Origin: Astrothelium macrocarpum
Taxonomy: Eukaryota > Ascomycota > Dothideomycetes > Trypetheliales > Trypetheliaceae
DNA: 64,000 nt
Reading direction: 5' to 3'
Assembly (NCBI GenBank): GCA_021030915.1
Contig: JAGEMR010000011.1
Span: 372,001 to 436,000, forward strand
The position numbers were made by a program, and so were the translations under genes. The notes below the pieces were generated by a model. The model was not told where the DNA came from. It did not search any database and saw only the letters and a list, made by a program, of their open reading frames with translations. How positions within the stretch are numbered: position 1 is the first letter of the stretch; each line of letters starts with the position of its first letter. This document shows, piece by piece, positions 49,064 through 60,419 of this stretch.

Positions 49064-49830
49064 TCATGAACTTGACGGTTTCATCACATCTGGGTTCCCC
49101 AAAATATGCTGGATTTTGCAGACTCTCTTTTGAATCCGCCAGTTCCCATCGACGAGCACAAGATCGTCTGCATACGTGCCATATGCAGTCAGAGCCTCTC
49201 CCTCGTGACTGCCCTTGCCAAAGTGGACTGCAATAAAGTATGTCTCGGCGTGAGCACTTTGATCTCCAGCATCAATCTCAATCGTTTGAGTGGTGAGATT
49301 ATGTTTGGTGGATGCTGGTTCGAGCCTTTTCCATCGATTAGCCAAGATCGAACTTTCAAATTTCGATCGCAAATTCAGAGTTTTATTGGTGTTGGTTGAA
49401 AGGGGTGATCCTTATCACCTCCCTGCACGCAAATCAGGGTTCGGAGACAAGGGTGGAAGAGTACCAGCATCAGAAATCGAAGAAAAATTCTTCCATCCCG
49501 CACAAGCTAGAAAACTGCCGTCTCGCACCGCCAGCGGGAGCTAAGATAATTACGACAAAAGTAGCCAAATTCGATGCCCTGTCTTAACAAATCGGTCGCA
49601 GAGACGAGGGTAGCGAGGTGATTTGGAAATGGAGAAACTTGCCTTGCCCGAATAGTGTCCGCCAACACTCCCACATCCGTGAAAGTGCCGCCCAGTTTGG
49701 CATATTCAGCTTCCGGTTTAGGTGTAAAGACAGAACGCAGTAGATTCCAGTCTTTTGAATCTATTGCGACGCAGTAGCGTGCAACGGTGTTGCGGATATT
49801 TTCATGATGAGATGTGGATTGTTGAGACAT
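49064..49830 (-). CDS. SnoaL-like (NTF2-fold) small protein, 149 aa
   Basis: Exons 49643-49830 and 49064-49325 give exactly 150 codons with the stop, the usual size for SnoaL-like_4 proteins. Exon 1 encodes the cone-shaped N-terminal helices: NTVARYCVAIDSKDWNLLRS followed by VFTPKPEAEYAKLGG. Exon 2 encodes the sheet: HNLTTQTIEIDAGDQSAHAE, TYFIAVHFGKG, LTAYGTYADDLVLVDGNWRI. The join requires a 317-bp intron with a GC donor (GCAAGT at 49642) and AAG acceptor; alternatives such as GTTTCT give a stop. These proteins are small-molecule cyclases, isomerases or dehydratases, or non-enzymatic binders, and function is not predictable from the fold. The long intron could also hold an undetected exon. 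Confidence 0.7.
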
Positions 49831-50245
49831 GTTTCCAAGAGCAGTGTGATATAGTGTAGAGAGCGCTTTGAGCTGAAAAAGGCAGAGCGAAATTCAAAGG
49901 ATTATGGCGAAACAGAAAAAGCTCAAAAGTAACTCAGCCTACTCTTATAGACAAGACCAAAACCCCTCTAAGCGGCGGGGTTTGCCTCGCCGCCCTATCA
50001 GCGCTCTCGCAATCCAAGCAAGAGCCGGTGAACTGTATGTAATCTTCAAAGACTGCGGGAATACAAAGTCATCATGCACATGTTGCTCAAGAAGTTTTGT
50101 GGGGCTATATTATCTTACACTCGTAAAAGAGGTCAGCTGATACATATTCCAGCCGTTTGCAGCTGAAGGTGCATTAATCGCTTGCAAGGCAATTGGATTA
50201 TTTTCCAATCGCTTCCATTCCGTATGCTCTAAGAACGCCACACCG
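49831..50245. other. Intergenic, nothing recognised
   Basis: Promoter of the SnoaL-like gene and 3' flank of the NC2 alpha gene, both minus strand. No coding sequence seen. Confidence 0.5.
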
Positions 50246-51150
50246 CTACGGACTTTCGCTATCCTCCTTCTTTTTCCTCCCCTTCCCGGGGCCCCTTCCT
50301 TTCCGCTTCGGCTTCACCTCCCCATCCTCGTCCTCGGCTGTGGGTTCCGACTTGGCAGGTGCGTCTGCAACCTTTGACACAATCTCGCCGAGAAAATCGA
50401 ACTGCTCGTCGGTGGTGACAGCTTGCTTGAGATGCGCCGCTGTGACGCGTTTTGAGTTTGCCGTCTTGGCGAACGAGGCGGATTTGGTGACGAGCGCAAT
50501 CATGAAGAGTTCGAGGGCTTTGGCTGATGGCAGGCGAAGGTTAGAAGGTTGACTGTGCATCGGATGAATCATTGGGGAGACTTACAGACAACTACTGGAG
50601 TGACCTGCGCGACCTTGCCCACGTCCTCATCAGCCTGCATGATGCGTTTTATCCTTGCGACCGGGAACTTGGTTTTCACATCCACACCCTCTGCCCATGT
50701 CGGCCTCTGTAGGTCTCGTCCGTTTTCTTGCTCCAGTTTCACCTTCTTCTCCTCGGGTTGCCAGTCGACATCATCTTCGCCCTCACTCGGGCGCTTTCCT
50801 CTCCGTCTGCCTCGCCCAGCTTTCGTAGCAGGGTCCATCACGGCTAAAGACTCAGTCGAAGGCACGACGGTGTGGCTCGGAAGTGAATGGGTCGGTAGTG
50901 GCGGCGGTGGTGGTTGTGACGGAAAGTGCTGATGCTGACCGCGGGGATCAGTGGGTGTGAAAGGAGTGAAAGGGGTGTACGGATCGTGGGATATCGAGCC
51001 GCGGTAGGCCTGGTGCTGGGGATGGACTGGAGGTGCGGAATTTGAGGTGGAAAGATCTGGGGATTGGGGTGCGTAGATTGTTGCACTCAGATCCGGAGAT
51101 TCGGGTGCGTAAGTGCCAGTCAGGTCGGGCGAGCGTGGGGCGTATGCCAT
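50246..51150 (-). CDS. NC2 alpha / Bur6-type histone-fold transcription cofactor, 280 aa
   Basis: Subunit of negative cofactor 2, which binds TBP on DNA and represses or modulates RNA polymerase II initiation with NC2 beta. Exons 50586-51150 and 50246-50523, intron 62 bp, phase 1, joining TPVVVSKALELF. The histone fold lies at about residues 160-250: [60 protein letters not shown]. The N-terminal 150 residues are an unusual extension with three near-copies of a Tyr-Ala-Pro-x-Ser-Pro-Asp-Leu unit, an FTPFTP run and a Pro-rich stretch. The C-terminus is Lys/Arg/Gly-rich ([16 protein letters not shown]), likely a nuclear signal. A Dpb3/CHRAC-type histone-fold protein is the alternative, but the FPxARIKKIMQxDEDVGKV block favours NC2 alpha. 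Confidence 0.85.
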
Positions 51151-52507
51151 TCTCTAGAGGACAGATAGACGGAACAGGAAGAGACCATGTGCGTGCATGG
51201 AGGCTGAATGCAGAAGCTAGGGACGACGCGATGAGCCATGGCGGGCGGTGCGGTGAATGTTTCGCAAAAGTGTGTACCTGTTTTGATCTTCTCCCTCACG
51301 ATAATTCTACTACTCACTCGACCAAAATTCCGCGCGTTGGCCCAAGCTCCCTTGTCTGGCCAGGGGTGGCGGTGTGGGATGGGCGTGGTACGGGCGTGGT
51401 ACGTGTAATACGGAGAACGGGGATGCGTATATGTGAGCACTAAGGCAGTGGTGGGGTGTTGAGCTTTTTGAGTGGACCTGTCTACCTGTTTTCAGGGCGG
51501 GCGCTGTGTAATTTATGGCCATTCGCCCTGCTCGTTGCCTAGCGTCTGTGCGTCAGCCGTCTCATCAACACCTCCCGCTTTTTGCCCATCATGTCCTTCC
51601 CTCTTTGAATGCTTCGCTTCTCCTGCGTTTTGCAGCTGCTTGCGGGCCCATCAAGACCAATGAAGCAAGCATTGCAGAAAACGCCTATCTACTCTATGTG
51701 CTCTTTGCCTGGTCTTTGACGGCTAAAATACGACATTCGCGCTTAATGTCGTAAGGCTATGCCTTGGCCTTCTGGATCACCCCTTTCGCCAATTATGTGC
51801 CCAATTTTGAGGTTCTGTAGAAACTCATTTCATTTCATCTTTATGGAACATTACTTCATTTCGTTCAGTCCTGAGCCATTCTCCATGCTACGCCTGTCTT
51901 CATCAGAGTATGCTGTTTTCCGACCACTTTCGCTATTAGCGCGGCAAGGCTCTCTGTCCGTTGAATGATGATAGATGAGCGCCGGAGACATTGATTCGAA
52001 GCAAATATTCGTATTTGGAACCCCGAGGTATATCTTGAGCGGTTCCATTGCGATGCGAATTCAATGTCGATGATAGCAAAAGTGCTTGATCTAATCTGAC
52101 AACGATTGTTGTTAAAAGATCGATTTATCCTGTGAAGATAATCATACGTCTCACACTGAAATACGCTTGTATTCAGTGACGCGGAAAATGGCTGGTCTTG
52201 AATCAAGTTGTTGAAAGAGAACGAGTCCTTGTGCGGGTGAAGCAACAGCCAATGTAAACTTTACCTTTTTCATCCCGCCACATCTGATTCATTGAGCTCT
52301 TCCTTTTCGCCCTTCGATGCATCTTCTTCTTGAACTCAATCTTCAGGAATCTTCGAAACAAGCAATGGCAAAAATGAATTTTCTCTACATGCACAATTAG
52401 ATGCATTATTCCTATGTTCAATACTTCTTCATGTGACATCAGCCTTGCCGAGTCTCCACTATATCTGTGCATGCTGTCGACACCCATCCTATACGAACCA
52501 ACATTGT
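51151..52507. other. Intergenic, nothing recognised
   Basis: About 1.36 kb between the NC2 alpha start and the tafazzin stop, both minus strand. Overlapping ORFs exist on both strands but none shows conserved motifs. Confidence 0.45.
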
Positions 52508-53911
52508 TCAATCCTCCCTCACCCAGCTCCCGTCTTTCATCTTTTGAGGTTTTCCTGGGCCGGCGCTGTCTTCCACAGCCTCTTCTCGGTACGTTTCCAC
52601 TCGTCCTGCCTTTGGATCCTCGTCCGCTAAGCCCCTCTGCTTTCGGAGCTCAAGAACCAGCTTCCGTACAATTAAAGTTGTCTCCTTCCTCAGTTCCACA
52701 GCTTCTCGTCCGTACTTGAGGCCCTCGGACAATACACCTACGTCTTGGCTGTCGCCATCTTCGAGCTCTTCCCTCCCTTTTAATCTCTGCCGAGAATCTT
52801 CTTGAACAAGTTTCTTCCACCTGCTCCGTACGTCTGCAAACGTAGCGTCGACGTCCGCCTTTGCTCCAAATGTGACACTGATATCTTTTCCCCATCGCGG
52901 TAGCCATCTTGGAGATGTTCTGCCTTCGTTCATGACTTGGTCGAAACCCTCGATCCAGACTGGAACTACATCGGGACAAATGTCCGCTTCCAGTATCAGA
53001 CGAGAAATACCCCATTTGAAGTATAACATTTCCTTGTTTGGATGCTGGTGTATTTTGCCTTCGGGAAAGATGTGAACCCATGCATGCCGCCTCGAAGGAT
53101 ATGCTGCAGGAGCTGGAAATCTATCTGCAAAGTTGGTTGTGTAGGTCGTTGAAGAAGGAGCAAAGGTGGGATGTGTGAAAGGATCAGGAATATCGAGGGT
53201 GCTTGCGGAAGATGAGTCGGCGTTTGGAGTCGGAGATTTGGTGTTTATGGGCAGTGGACTGGGTGTGTCAAAGGGCCCTCGTGAGAGTAGGCGGATTGCT
53301 TGCGTCACGGTGGGTTGGAATAGGCCTCCAAATGGAGAGTGCTGATTGCGGTGGGTGGGAAGTGCTTGGCCGACTGAGAAGAATGTTGACATTGGTCTGA
53401 GCATGATCAGTTCGTGAAGTAAGGCAATATTAAAACTCTATAACTTGCATACCTATTTTGGAACACGATGTCATAACTGCCCAATGTCCATCTTACATTG
53501 TCGGGATTCCATTGATATTGAAAAGGAAGCACGCCCCACATGATGGGATCATCAAGGCTAGCCGACGGTATCTAGCATCAGTGCTTGTCTGGAACTGAGA
53601 AATTTGGAAAGTCGGGGTCCACATACGTACACGGATAAGTGATTTCCCACTGCCAATGTCGTCGCGTAAGTCGAAATGATTCATGAATAAGATTACGATA
53701 GAGATGGTTATATACCGGTAATCAGCCCTCTTGTTCTTCCGTCAACATTCACCCTCTCATCCAAGAGGCGAAGAAAGCGATCCAGGCCATGGGTCTCTGT
53801 ACGATTCAACGCGTATAGGAAGGTCCTACATAGGAAGCCAGAGACGCCAATGACCAAACTCGAGGCCAAGCGTGATTGGCCAAGGTAATATGGCGAGCGA
53901 TCGTCGGCCAT
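52508..53911 (-). CDS. taz1: Tafazzin, cardiolipin-remodelling lysophospholipid transacylase, 402 aa
   Basis: Mitochondrial transacylase that matures cardiolipin. Four exons (53716-53911, 53631-53649, 53453-53557, 52508-53396) close in frame; exon 2 is a 19-nt micro-exon completing the catalytic motif. The product reads SSLVIGVSGFLCRTFLYALN (membrane-anchoring segment), ETHGLDRFLRLLDER, then VGNHLSVLDDP with the HX4D active site at 69-74. It continues WGVLPFQYQWNPDNVRWTLG, SYDIVFQNRP, GQALPTHR, HIFPEGKIHQHP (acyltransferase motif), KWGISRLILEAD and PDVVPVWIEGFDQVMNE. Between motifs lies a ~70-residue Ser/Thr/Pro-rich insertion, and the C-terminal tail is charged. An ATG at 54007 lies 32 codons upstream in frame; the start at 53911 fits the family better. 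Confidence 0.92.
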
Positions 53912-56083
53912 GTTGTAATGCGGTTGTCCGTATCCAATGCGGCATGATGTATGTGATTCGTAGCAAAGGTCGTTGGAATGTTGACATGGAACATTCGGAT
54001 CGGCCATCTGTAGGGCTGAGAGATGCAGGCGATTGATTGGCGCGACACCGGTCCCTGGTACATTTTAGATCCGATGAGGCCTTCCACCTTGGTCTCATTA
54101 GCGCTGGAGGCTGGAAACACTGTTACTACAACTGGCCATCGAAGCATGCCTTCCGAGCCGCAACTTCCTTCTGGCGTCTCAAGCTTCCCCCGACTGCAAT
54201 CAGGTAGAAGAGATGTTTACCAGCGAACTGGGTAGCATAGTTCAAAGTTCGAGATGCCACTTATGACTTCCAGAACACACCATATTGACATCTCCGACAT
54301 CGGACTTGCTTTGATGAACCTTTCGCATCCCTTGGTAGCTCTCACAAAAGACCTTTACTGCGAATGAAATGTATTGGGCTTATGTTAGGAAAAATGGGTT
54401 TCGTGTTTGCTTTATCCATGGTTTTCCATATCATTCTCTTTACATGTAGTGCATGCATGCTCAGCCTCCAAGTCTTCATTTCAAGGCCCACTTTCACCGG
54501 ACTTTAATACGCTATTGACCCTTCAGCTTCAGGTATTACGCTTCCTTCGTGTCTGTACGCCAAGCAGCAATTTCAACCAGTACGGAGCAGGCTGCAATAT
54601 TCTTACACTGCGGTAGGATCGCCTGAATTTACTGGACTCCTCATGAATGAGGCCAGAACCAAGTCAAGCGTAATATTATCTCATTTTCCTTCATCCTTCT
54701 TCTCTTCATGATGGTCTCAATTTTATTGTGCAAACATGGCCGCACGAAATACAGCAGTTTAGAACTGTTTCGCTATGTACTCTTGCTCAAAGCGTTCTCT
54801 CGGTCTCTGAAGCTGGTACGTATTACATACCCAGAATGATATATGCCTGTAATTGACTCGGCTTTCGAGCAGAAATAGTTGTTCCAAACAACGCGACCTT
54901 GCTTGGGCTCATTTACTCTTGACAAGTACAGCAAGTAGTGTTGGCGCGACCAGCGCGACCACTTCATCGCAGGATTTGCTTGATAGCCACGTCCGACATG
55001 GACTTGAACCAAGGCATTCACTTCGCCTTGCTTCATCACCACTTCTCTCCGGCTCTTCAGCAACAATTACGACTGAGCAAGGTATAGTCACATTGGCATT
55101 GACAAGGAGCAATGCAACCCCGTAGATTTCTTCGCAAGGTGCGCCATCGACCCATCCGATAGCACTACATACAGTATTGCCGAAACTCAATGCATTAAAT
55201 CTAAGCATCTGTTTGCCTTCTGCGTCATGAAGCCATACGTCCATGAGCTCAAGCTCGGTGTCGTCGTTAGACTTCTCCTCATAACCAACAGCATTGACAA
55301 AGTCCCGTCCGATAAATTAATCTGAAGGAATCCAATCAAGAGCTGCACAATCGTCTCTCGGCGGTAGCTCAAGCACTGGTTGAGACTGAGGTCCCAGTCC
55401 ATCATTCTAATGACCGAAACTTCGAGGTTCTCTTTATCAGATAGCGACGTCAAAGACCCCAACTCACAAAACCGCACAAGTGTGAATTCCTTGGTGCGAT
55501 GGCAGGAATGTCAAGCCAATCAATTTGCGCCTTCAAATGCTTGAACCAATGCTTCCAAGCCTTGTGTCTCTACGTCCGTGCAGACCATATCACAAATTGC
55601 TTCAGTTGAGATAATATGTGGCACTGGTGACATGTATACAATGTCCGCTGGCATTTCTCGAGGACACAATTTCACAAAAACATCTCCAAAGGTGATATCC
55701 CTCCTGTGTATTGGGCTCGCTTTGCTTGGCTATGCATATTATGTTTCTACCGTTCAATCTTCTAGGGTAGTACTAGTATCAACTTTACTAGATACTTTAG
55801 AGAGATTGGCCAATTCGAACGCAACCTTTAGCCTACCAAGCCCTATATGTTCTATTAGCTTTTCACAGGGCAGCCTGATGTTCTCTTCGTTTCCTAAAGT
55901 TTTGAGTTACATATAACTGGAACCCAGAGTGCTGATACTCCTACGTGTCTAGTCGCTGCGGCCCCTATCCCATGGTCAACCTCATTTAGTCTTTGAATAA
56001 TAACTCCTGCTACTCCATGCATTTCTCTACTACCGCTGGCTGTTGATCCAACAAAATCAGGAATACAAATCACACTAAGTTCA
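53912..56083. other. Gene-poor interval with decayed coding pieces
   Basis: Begins with the tafazzin promoter. 54.0-54.8 kb shows nothing. Unrecognised minus-strand coding-like fragments occur at about 54.9-55.5 kb (listed separately). A plus ORF at 55578-55916 with a hydrophobic stretch (VISLLCIGLALLGYAYYV), followed by stop-interrupted Ser/Thr/Pro-rich sequence, may be the 5' part of the pseudogene that follows. Confidence 0.4.
54909..55540 (-). pseudogene. Unidentified, apparently decayed minus-strand gene fragment
   Basis: Two minus-strand frames look coding. One reads FTLVRFCELGSLTSLSDKEN and continues VIRMMDWDLSLNQCLSYR. The other reads ELELMDVWLHDAEGKQML and LRFNALSFGNTVCSAIGWVD, then GAPCEEIYGVALLLVNANVT. 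They overlap at 55187-55244 and shift frame near 55300, where a short intron or a frameshift is possible. Just upstream the first frame meets stops. No signal peptide or start is evident and the family is unknown to me. It could be an old gene or the 3' part of one. Confidence 0.3.
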
Positions 56084-58871
56084 ATGACTAAAAGCAGCGA
56101 AAATACTTCATCTCTTCCCGATGACCATGTTTTACCGAGCGATTTGTTAGGATCATCAACCGACCCTCATTATGAAATTAGTACAGTAGTAAGCCCTTCA
56201 CATCCAACTGCGTCGGTCAGTTACCCGAGCGAAGAACGCTCAACATCATCGTCGGCTATAGCTTCCGTTCTGGAAATTACTATCGAGTCCATGACCCGTG
56301 TCAGCGATCCTAGTCTTCAATTATCTGATCCTCTGGTTTTAACTCCTCTACCTAACCAACTTTCGATCAGTCCTTAAGAAAGTGGTGGTTCCGTTATGTC
56401 ATCTGCAAACCCTGTTGGAGTTGCATCCTCAATTCCGTCTAACGCTGCGCCAAGCGTAATTCTTCCAAGTGAGTCTGCATCTAGCCTGTTGCCGAATCCG
56501 ACGCGAGTGCGAGTTCTGATCCAGGCTCTTCGCCCTCCGAGTTGCAAAGTATAGGCACTAACTGTAGCAGGGAAATTAGAAGCTAGGCCTCCTTCGAATT
56601 CTGGGTTACCGATCTCTGGAGGCTAATATAAACCATCAGGAGGTTCATCCTCTAGTGCTTCAGCGACTGAAGGCGGTCCTGATTTAGTCGATGGAACAAC
56701 AGCTCAAAGTGTAGGCACTCATGCGGTAGAAATATCACATCAAGACGAGCGTTCGTCGGACACTCCATCACCAACACTCAAACCCAATAACCCAACTAGT
56801 GCCACTGCGATTCTGTTTGGATCAGATACGGCAGTGCTGACTGAACCAAGACCTGCTTTAAGCAATGGCGGAGCAAGTCTTTCGCCATCTGAGGAACCTC
56901 TGCCAGTGTCGCCAAGTCTTAAGCATCTTCGAATATCGTTGGTTCCATCCAAATCCTGTCTCAAGTCTAGCCTAGAATGAATGTTCCAAATGACTCTAGT
57001 AGCGGTTTGGGCTCTGCTCTGAAACCTAACGTTCCTGATGGTCTAACTACGACTTCATGCAGATCAGATCCAGGTGTATCCGCCTATCCGAGTCCTATTT
57101 CCAGCAACAGTGGCGTAAATCTCCTGCTTTTTAGCAAACCTCAGGCAACACGGCAAGACCATGGTCGTCTCCCGAGAGCACTGCTTCTATCTACGTCCGC
57201 CACAAGGCCAGCCCAGAAGTGGTATTGAACCCGATTTTCGTAGTGAACCGGTCCTTGATGGCTCTCTAGCTGACATTTCAGCTATGAGTCCCTTCAACCT
57301 TAGCAGCAGCTCGCGTTCCAAGGAGACTTCCATCGTAAAACTTTCTTCTGGATGCTCGCCTTCCGAACGGTCCTCTATCAAACAGTCATCGCTACAGGGC
57401 TCATCTGCTTTTGGGGCAGTCCCTCCAGATCATACCCTTCAACACAACCTACTTCGGTGGTTGCGGACTCAGTACAGACTGGATTTAGAAAGCTGCAAAG
57501 AAACAATTCCAACACCGACGTTATCTAAAGACTATTCTAAACCTGAGACTATTGCGACGATTACGGCTGGAGGGGAGACCTTTTTAGTTCAGCATATCGC
57601 TACTTCTTCTGGGGTTCTGGTCATTGAGCCTCACATGTTGAGCCAAGACAGGCCAGCAGCAACGATCAATGGAGAAATGGTCGGTATCGCACCGTTGGGT
57701 CTTACCGTGGGTACGCAGACCCTTCCTTTACTATTTAATTCGGCATCTCAAGAATTAGAAAGCCTAATCCATCTTGAAATTGGTGGACAGAGTAAGGCCT
57801 TGGTGTATGATAGAGGCCGTATTATTTTTGGAACCGATACCCTCTCTGCTGGTGATACTCTTCTTACGACCAATAGACTTGCTGTCAGTACCGCATCCAT
57901 TGGTCCAGCATCGGGCGCCCGTACGATTCCATTGCTGGGGACTTCAGCCTCTCAGGACCCGAAAAGCTCAACCTAATTCGAAATTGGTGGACAGGGCGTC
58001 TCTTTGACATATAATGGGGGTCATGTGATATTAGGGATTGAAACCCTCTCTGAAGGCGGTCCTCCGCTTGCGACTGATGGGTAGATTGTCAGTCCGTTCA
58101 GTGGGGGGATTCTAAATTGGATCCTCTTTCGACTTTATACCTGAAGCAACATCCAGTCCATCTGGCGTGCCTGTTACAGTTGAAAAACGCGTATATACCC
58201 CTCCTATTCTGGACGGACAGCACGATCCTATTGTCGCTGCAGGTCATATCACTTCCGAAGTTGGTCCCTATGGTAACACGTTAGTGGGTGAATCCTATGC
58301 TCTAAGCAGTAATAGCGCGAAGACCGTCATTGGTGGTTAATCAGTCAGCGCAATCCAGGATGGCATTGAAGTCACCACCTCTTCGGTATTCCCGAACGTT
58401 CCAGCTCCAACTTCAGAGGCGACAAAATTGACCGTTAAATTTTAAGTACTCTCTGCGTTTAAAGCGTAGGTATCAGACGGCATGGTGATGATTGGAACGC
58501 AGACTCTTTCTGTTGGCGGTCCAGTTGCAATGATATACGGACATGCCGTCAGCGCTGTCGATGGCGGTATGTAAGTAGGCTCGAGCACTGTTGCAATAGC
58601 TGGTACTAATGCCTTTGGGACAGCGTAGGCAGTAGTTTTCGCAGTTCGTTGTCAGACCTACGCAGCTGCTGAGCCCACAGACTGCTCTTCCCATATTGTA
58701 GCGATAGGCCTAAATACGTTTAACGTGGGAGAACCAGCAATGATGATGGCGGGCGACACATTACCTATTGCAATTAATGGGGTCGTTGTAGATGGCACGT
58801 TGGATACCTTATCAAAGATCCAACTGGCATTGGAAATAAAAGGCCAGCAACCACTTCGAGTGTTGAAGTAA
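56084..58871 (+). pseudogene. Decayed Ser/Thr-rich repeat cell-surface protein gene
   Basis: The plus strand encodes Ser/Thr/Pro-rich sequence followed by repeated units of the fungal surface-protein type 'I.GTQTL..GG.A..I.G..VS.'. Examples are GLTVGTQTLPLLF, RIIFGTDTLSAGDTLLTTN, GHVILGIETLSEGGPPLATD, VMIGTQTLSVGGPVAMIYG and IVAIGLNTFNVGEPAMMMAG. The frame is broken by stops at 56375, 57974, 58082, 58338, 58443, 58467, 58572, 58626 and 58869, and by frameshifts near 56.5, 57.1 and 58.1 kb. The longest intact stretch is 57161-57976. Splicing cannot explain the spacing of the stops. Every stop listed is TAA or TAG, as expected from C-to-T change at CAA/CAG. Members of this family are long, secreted, glycosylated wall or surface proteins of unproven role. 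Confidence 0.7.
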
Positions 58872-59422
58872 AGCAACCCAATTCCAGTATGATAAACGTT
58901 CCCACAAGGATTCGGGTGAATCAGTTCCAGACTAGCCCATTTAGTTGTGTAATGTCAGCAGTTGTTGCTTTGTTGTTAGTACCACGGGCGTAATGTTCGC
59001 TCGACTGAGTTTGTGTATTGGCTCGGTTCGATACCCCAATCAGACTTATTCTTATGGAACCCGAGAATTGGATCAGACATTGGTTCGGAGCACGAAACAC
59101 TTGATAAGAAACCACATAATCATTTATTAAGCATAGTAGGCACGGACTTGCGTCGGTGAGGCACAGCTTTAGGTGGCTTGAACGATGATGCTTCATGAAC
59201 ACAATATTGGCACGATTTTGAAACATTTTGTCTTGATTTGAAATCGAACGTTCAGCAAAGGGCGCAATTTAAAGCTCATAGAGATAAGTATAAAGGAGTA
59301 GATGCTACAGCAATGGAAGGAATGCCTTCAAACTTCCATAAAATTCATAGTCAATCCTCCTATTATCTACTGTATCAATTGCTAAGATCATACTCTATAA
59401 ACCCCAAAGGAACATATTTAAC
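58872..59422. other. Intergenic, nothing recognised
   Basis: About 550 bp between the pseudogene and the GST gene. No ORF with family features. It should include the GST promoter. Confidence 0.45.
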
Positions 59423-60419
59423 ATGGTGGAGATCACACTCTTCGACTTAGCTAGCATGCCCCAAAACTTTTGTTGGAGCTTGAATACGTGGAAGAGTAAT
59501 CTTCTCCACCCATCGTATCTCTTTGCGGCTCTGATTTAGCATCCCAGCTCGGCTCCAACTTCACTACAAGGGCATAGACTACAAGACCGAATGGCTTGAA
59601 TACCCCGACCTAGGACCTAAATTCAAGTCCCTCAATGTCGCACCCAATGCCAAGGGTACAGCTGTGGCAGACTACACTTGCCCCACAGTTCTCTTCCATC
59701 CCGACAATAAGGCCGTGATGGATAGCAAAGCAATCGCGCTTGAGATCGAGAAGCGTTATCCGGATCCCGCGGTTCCTGTTGAGACGCCTATTCAACAAAG
59801 ACTGGAAAGTGTGCTCCAGGGCACCTTCAGTGTCCTCATGCCGGAGTTGGTGCCGCGCGTGCGAAGAAACCTGTTGGGTCCGCGGGCCGAAGAGTTCTTT
59901 GACCGGACTAAAGCTGAGCTGCTACTGACGACAATGGATGAGTGGGAACGGAGCAGAGGCGGGCGTAAATCTTGGGAGAAAGCGGATGATGGATTCAAGC
60001 AAATTGCGGAAGCTCTGAAGGAAAAAGATGGCCCCTTTTTTGACGGCCAGCAAGGTATGTATTTTCTTTCTTCTTTTTCTTCGCTAAAGGCTTAGTTGCC
60101 TTGTCCGATCATAGCTGCGTCCGTCCTTATTCGAGCTTCGAAATGGCCATTGATACAAGCTGCAAGTCCCTGGAGACCCAGACTTTTATCCTTATTTCAT
60201 CAAGTCGCTCCTCGAGCTAAATCAAATCATAGCATCTAATTTCACTGGTGATATTGGCTGATTATACCAGTGTCATTTGCAGACTTTGACCTTGTCGGTT
60301 TCTTGCGCTTTGCCGAAATTCTAAACAAGCCCTTGTTTGACTGGATAACAGGTAGGTATCCCGAAACCATGCAAACTTATTCTGCATGCAAGCAATGGAT
60401 GGATCGAGACGATTACTAG
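59423..60419 (+). CDS. Glutathione S-transferase, fungal UstS/beta-etherase-like, 242 aa
   Basis: Cytosolic thioredoxin-fold transferase. Three exons (59423-59495, 59548-60054, 60271-60419) with 52- and 216-bp GT-AG introns close in frame. The N-terminus EITLFDLASMPQNFCWSLNT, then WKTRLQLHYKGIDYKTEWLEYPD, is the thioredoxin-like half, in which SLNTWK carries the likely catalytic Ser. CPTVLFHPD supplies the cis-Pro, and MDSKAIALEIEKRYPD is the glutathione gamma-glutamyl-binding turn. The helical C-terminal domain contains VSFADFDLVGFLRFAEILNK, with the conserved Asp N-cap of GSTs, and ends CKQWMDRDDY. Relatives act in detoxification or in secondary metabolism, but no cluster is present here. 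An apparent GTAGGT donor at 60352 is not used; reading through gives the family C-terminus. Confidence 0.9.

Noticed and set aside
59010..59040. GGTTCGATACC B-box-like sequence
   Set aside because: No T stem or acceptor stem can be formed around it, so it is not a tRNA.
60352..60357. GTAGGT donor near the end of the GST gene
   Set aside because: Reading straight through gives CKQWMDRDDY and a stop, the expected family C-terminus, so no further intron is needed.
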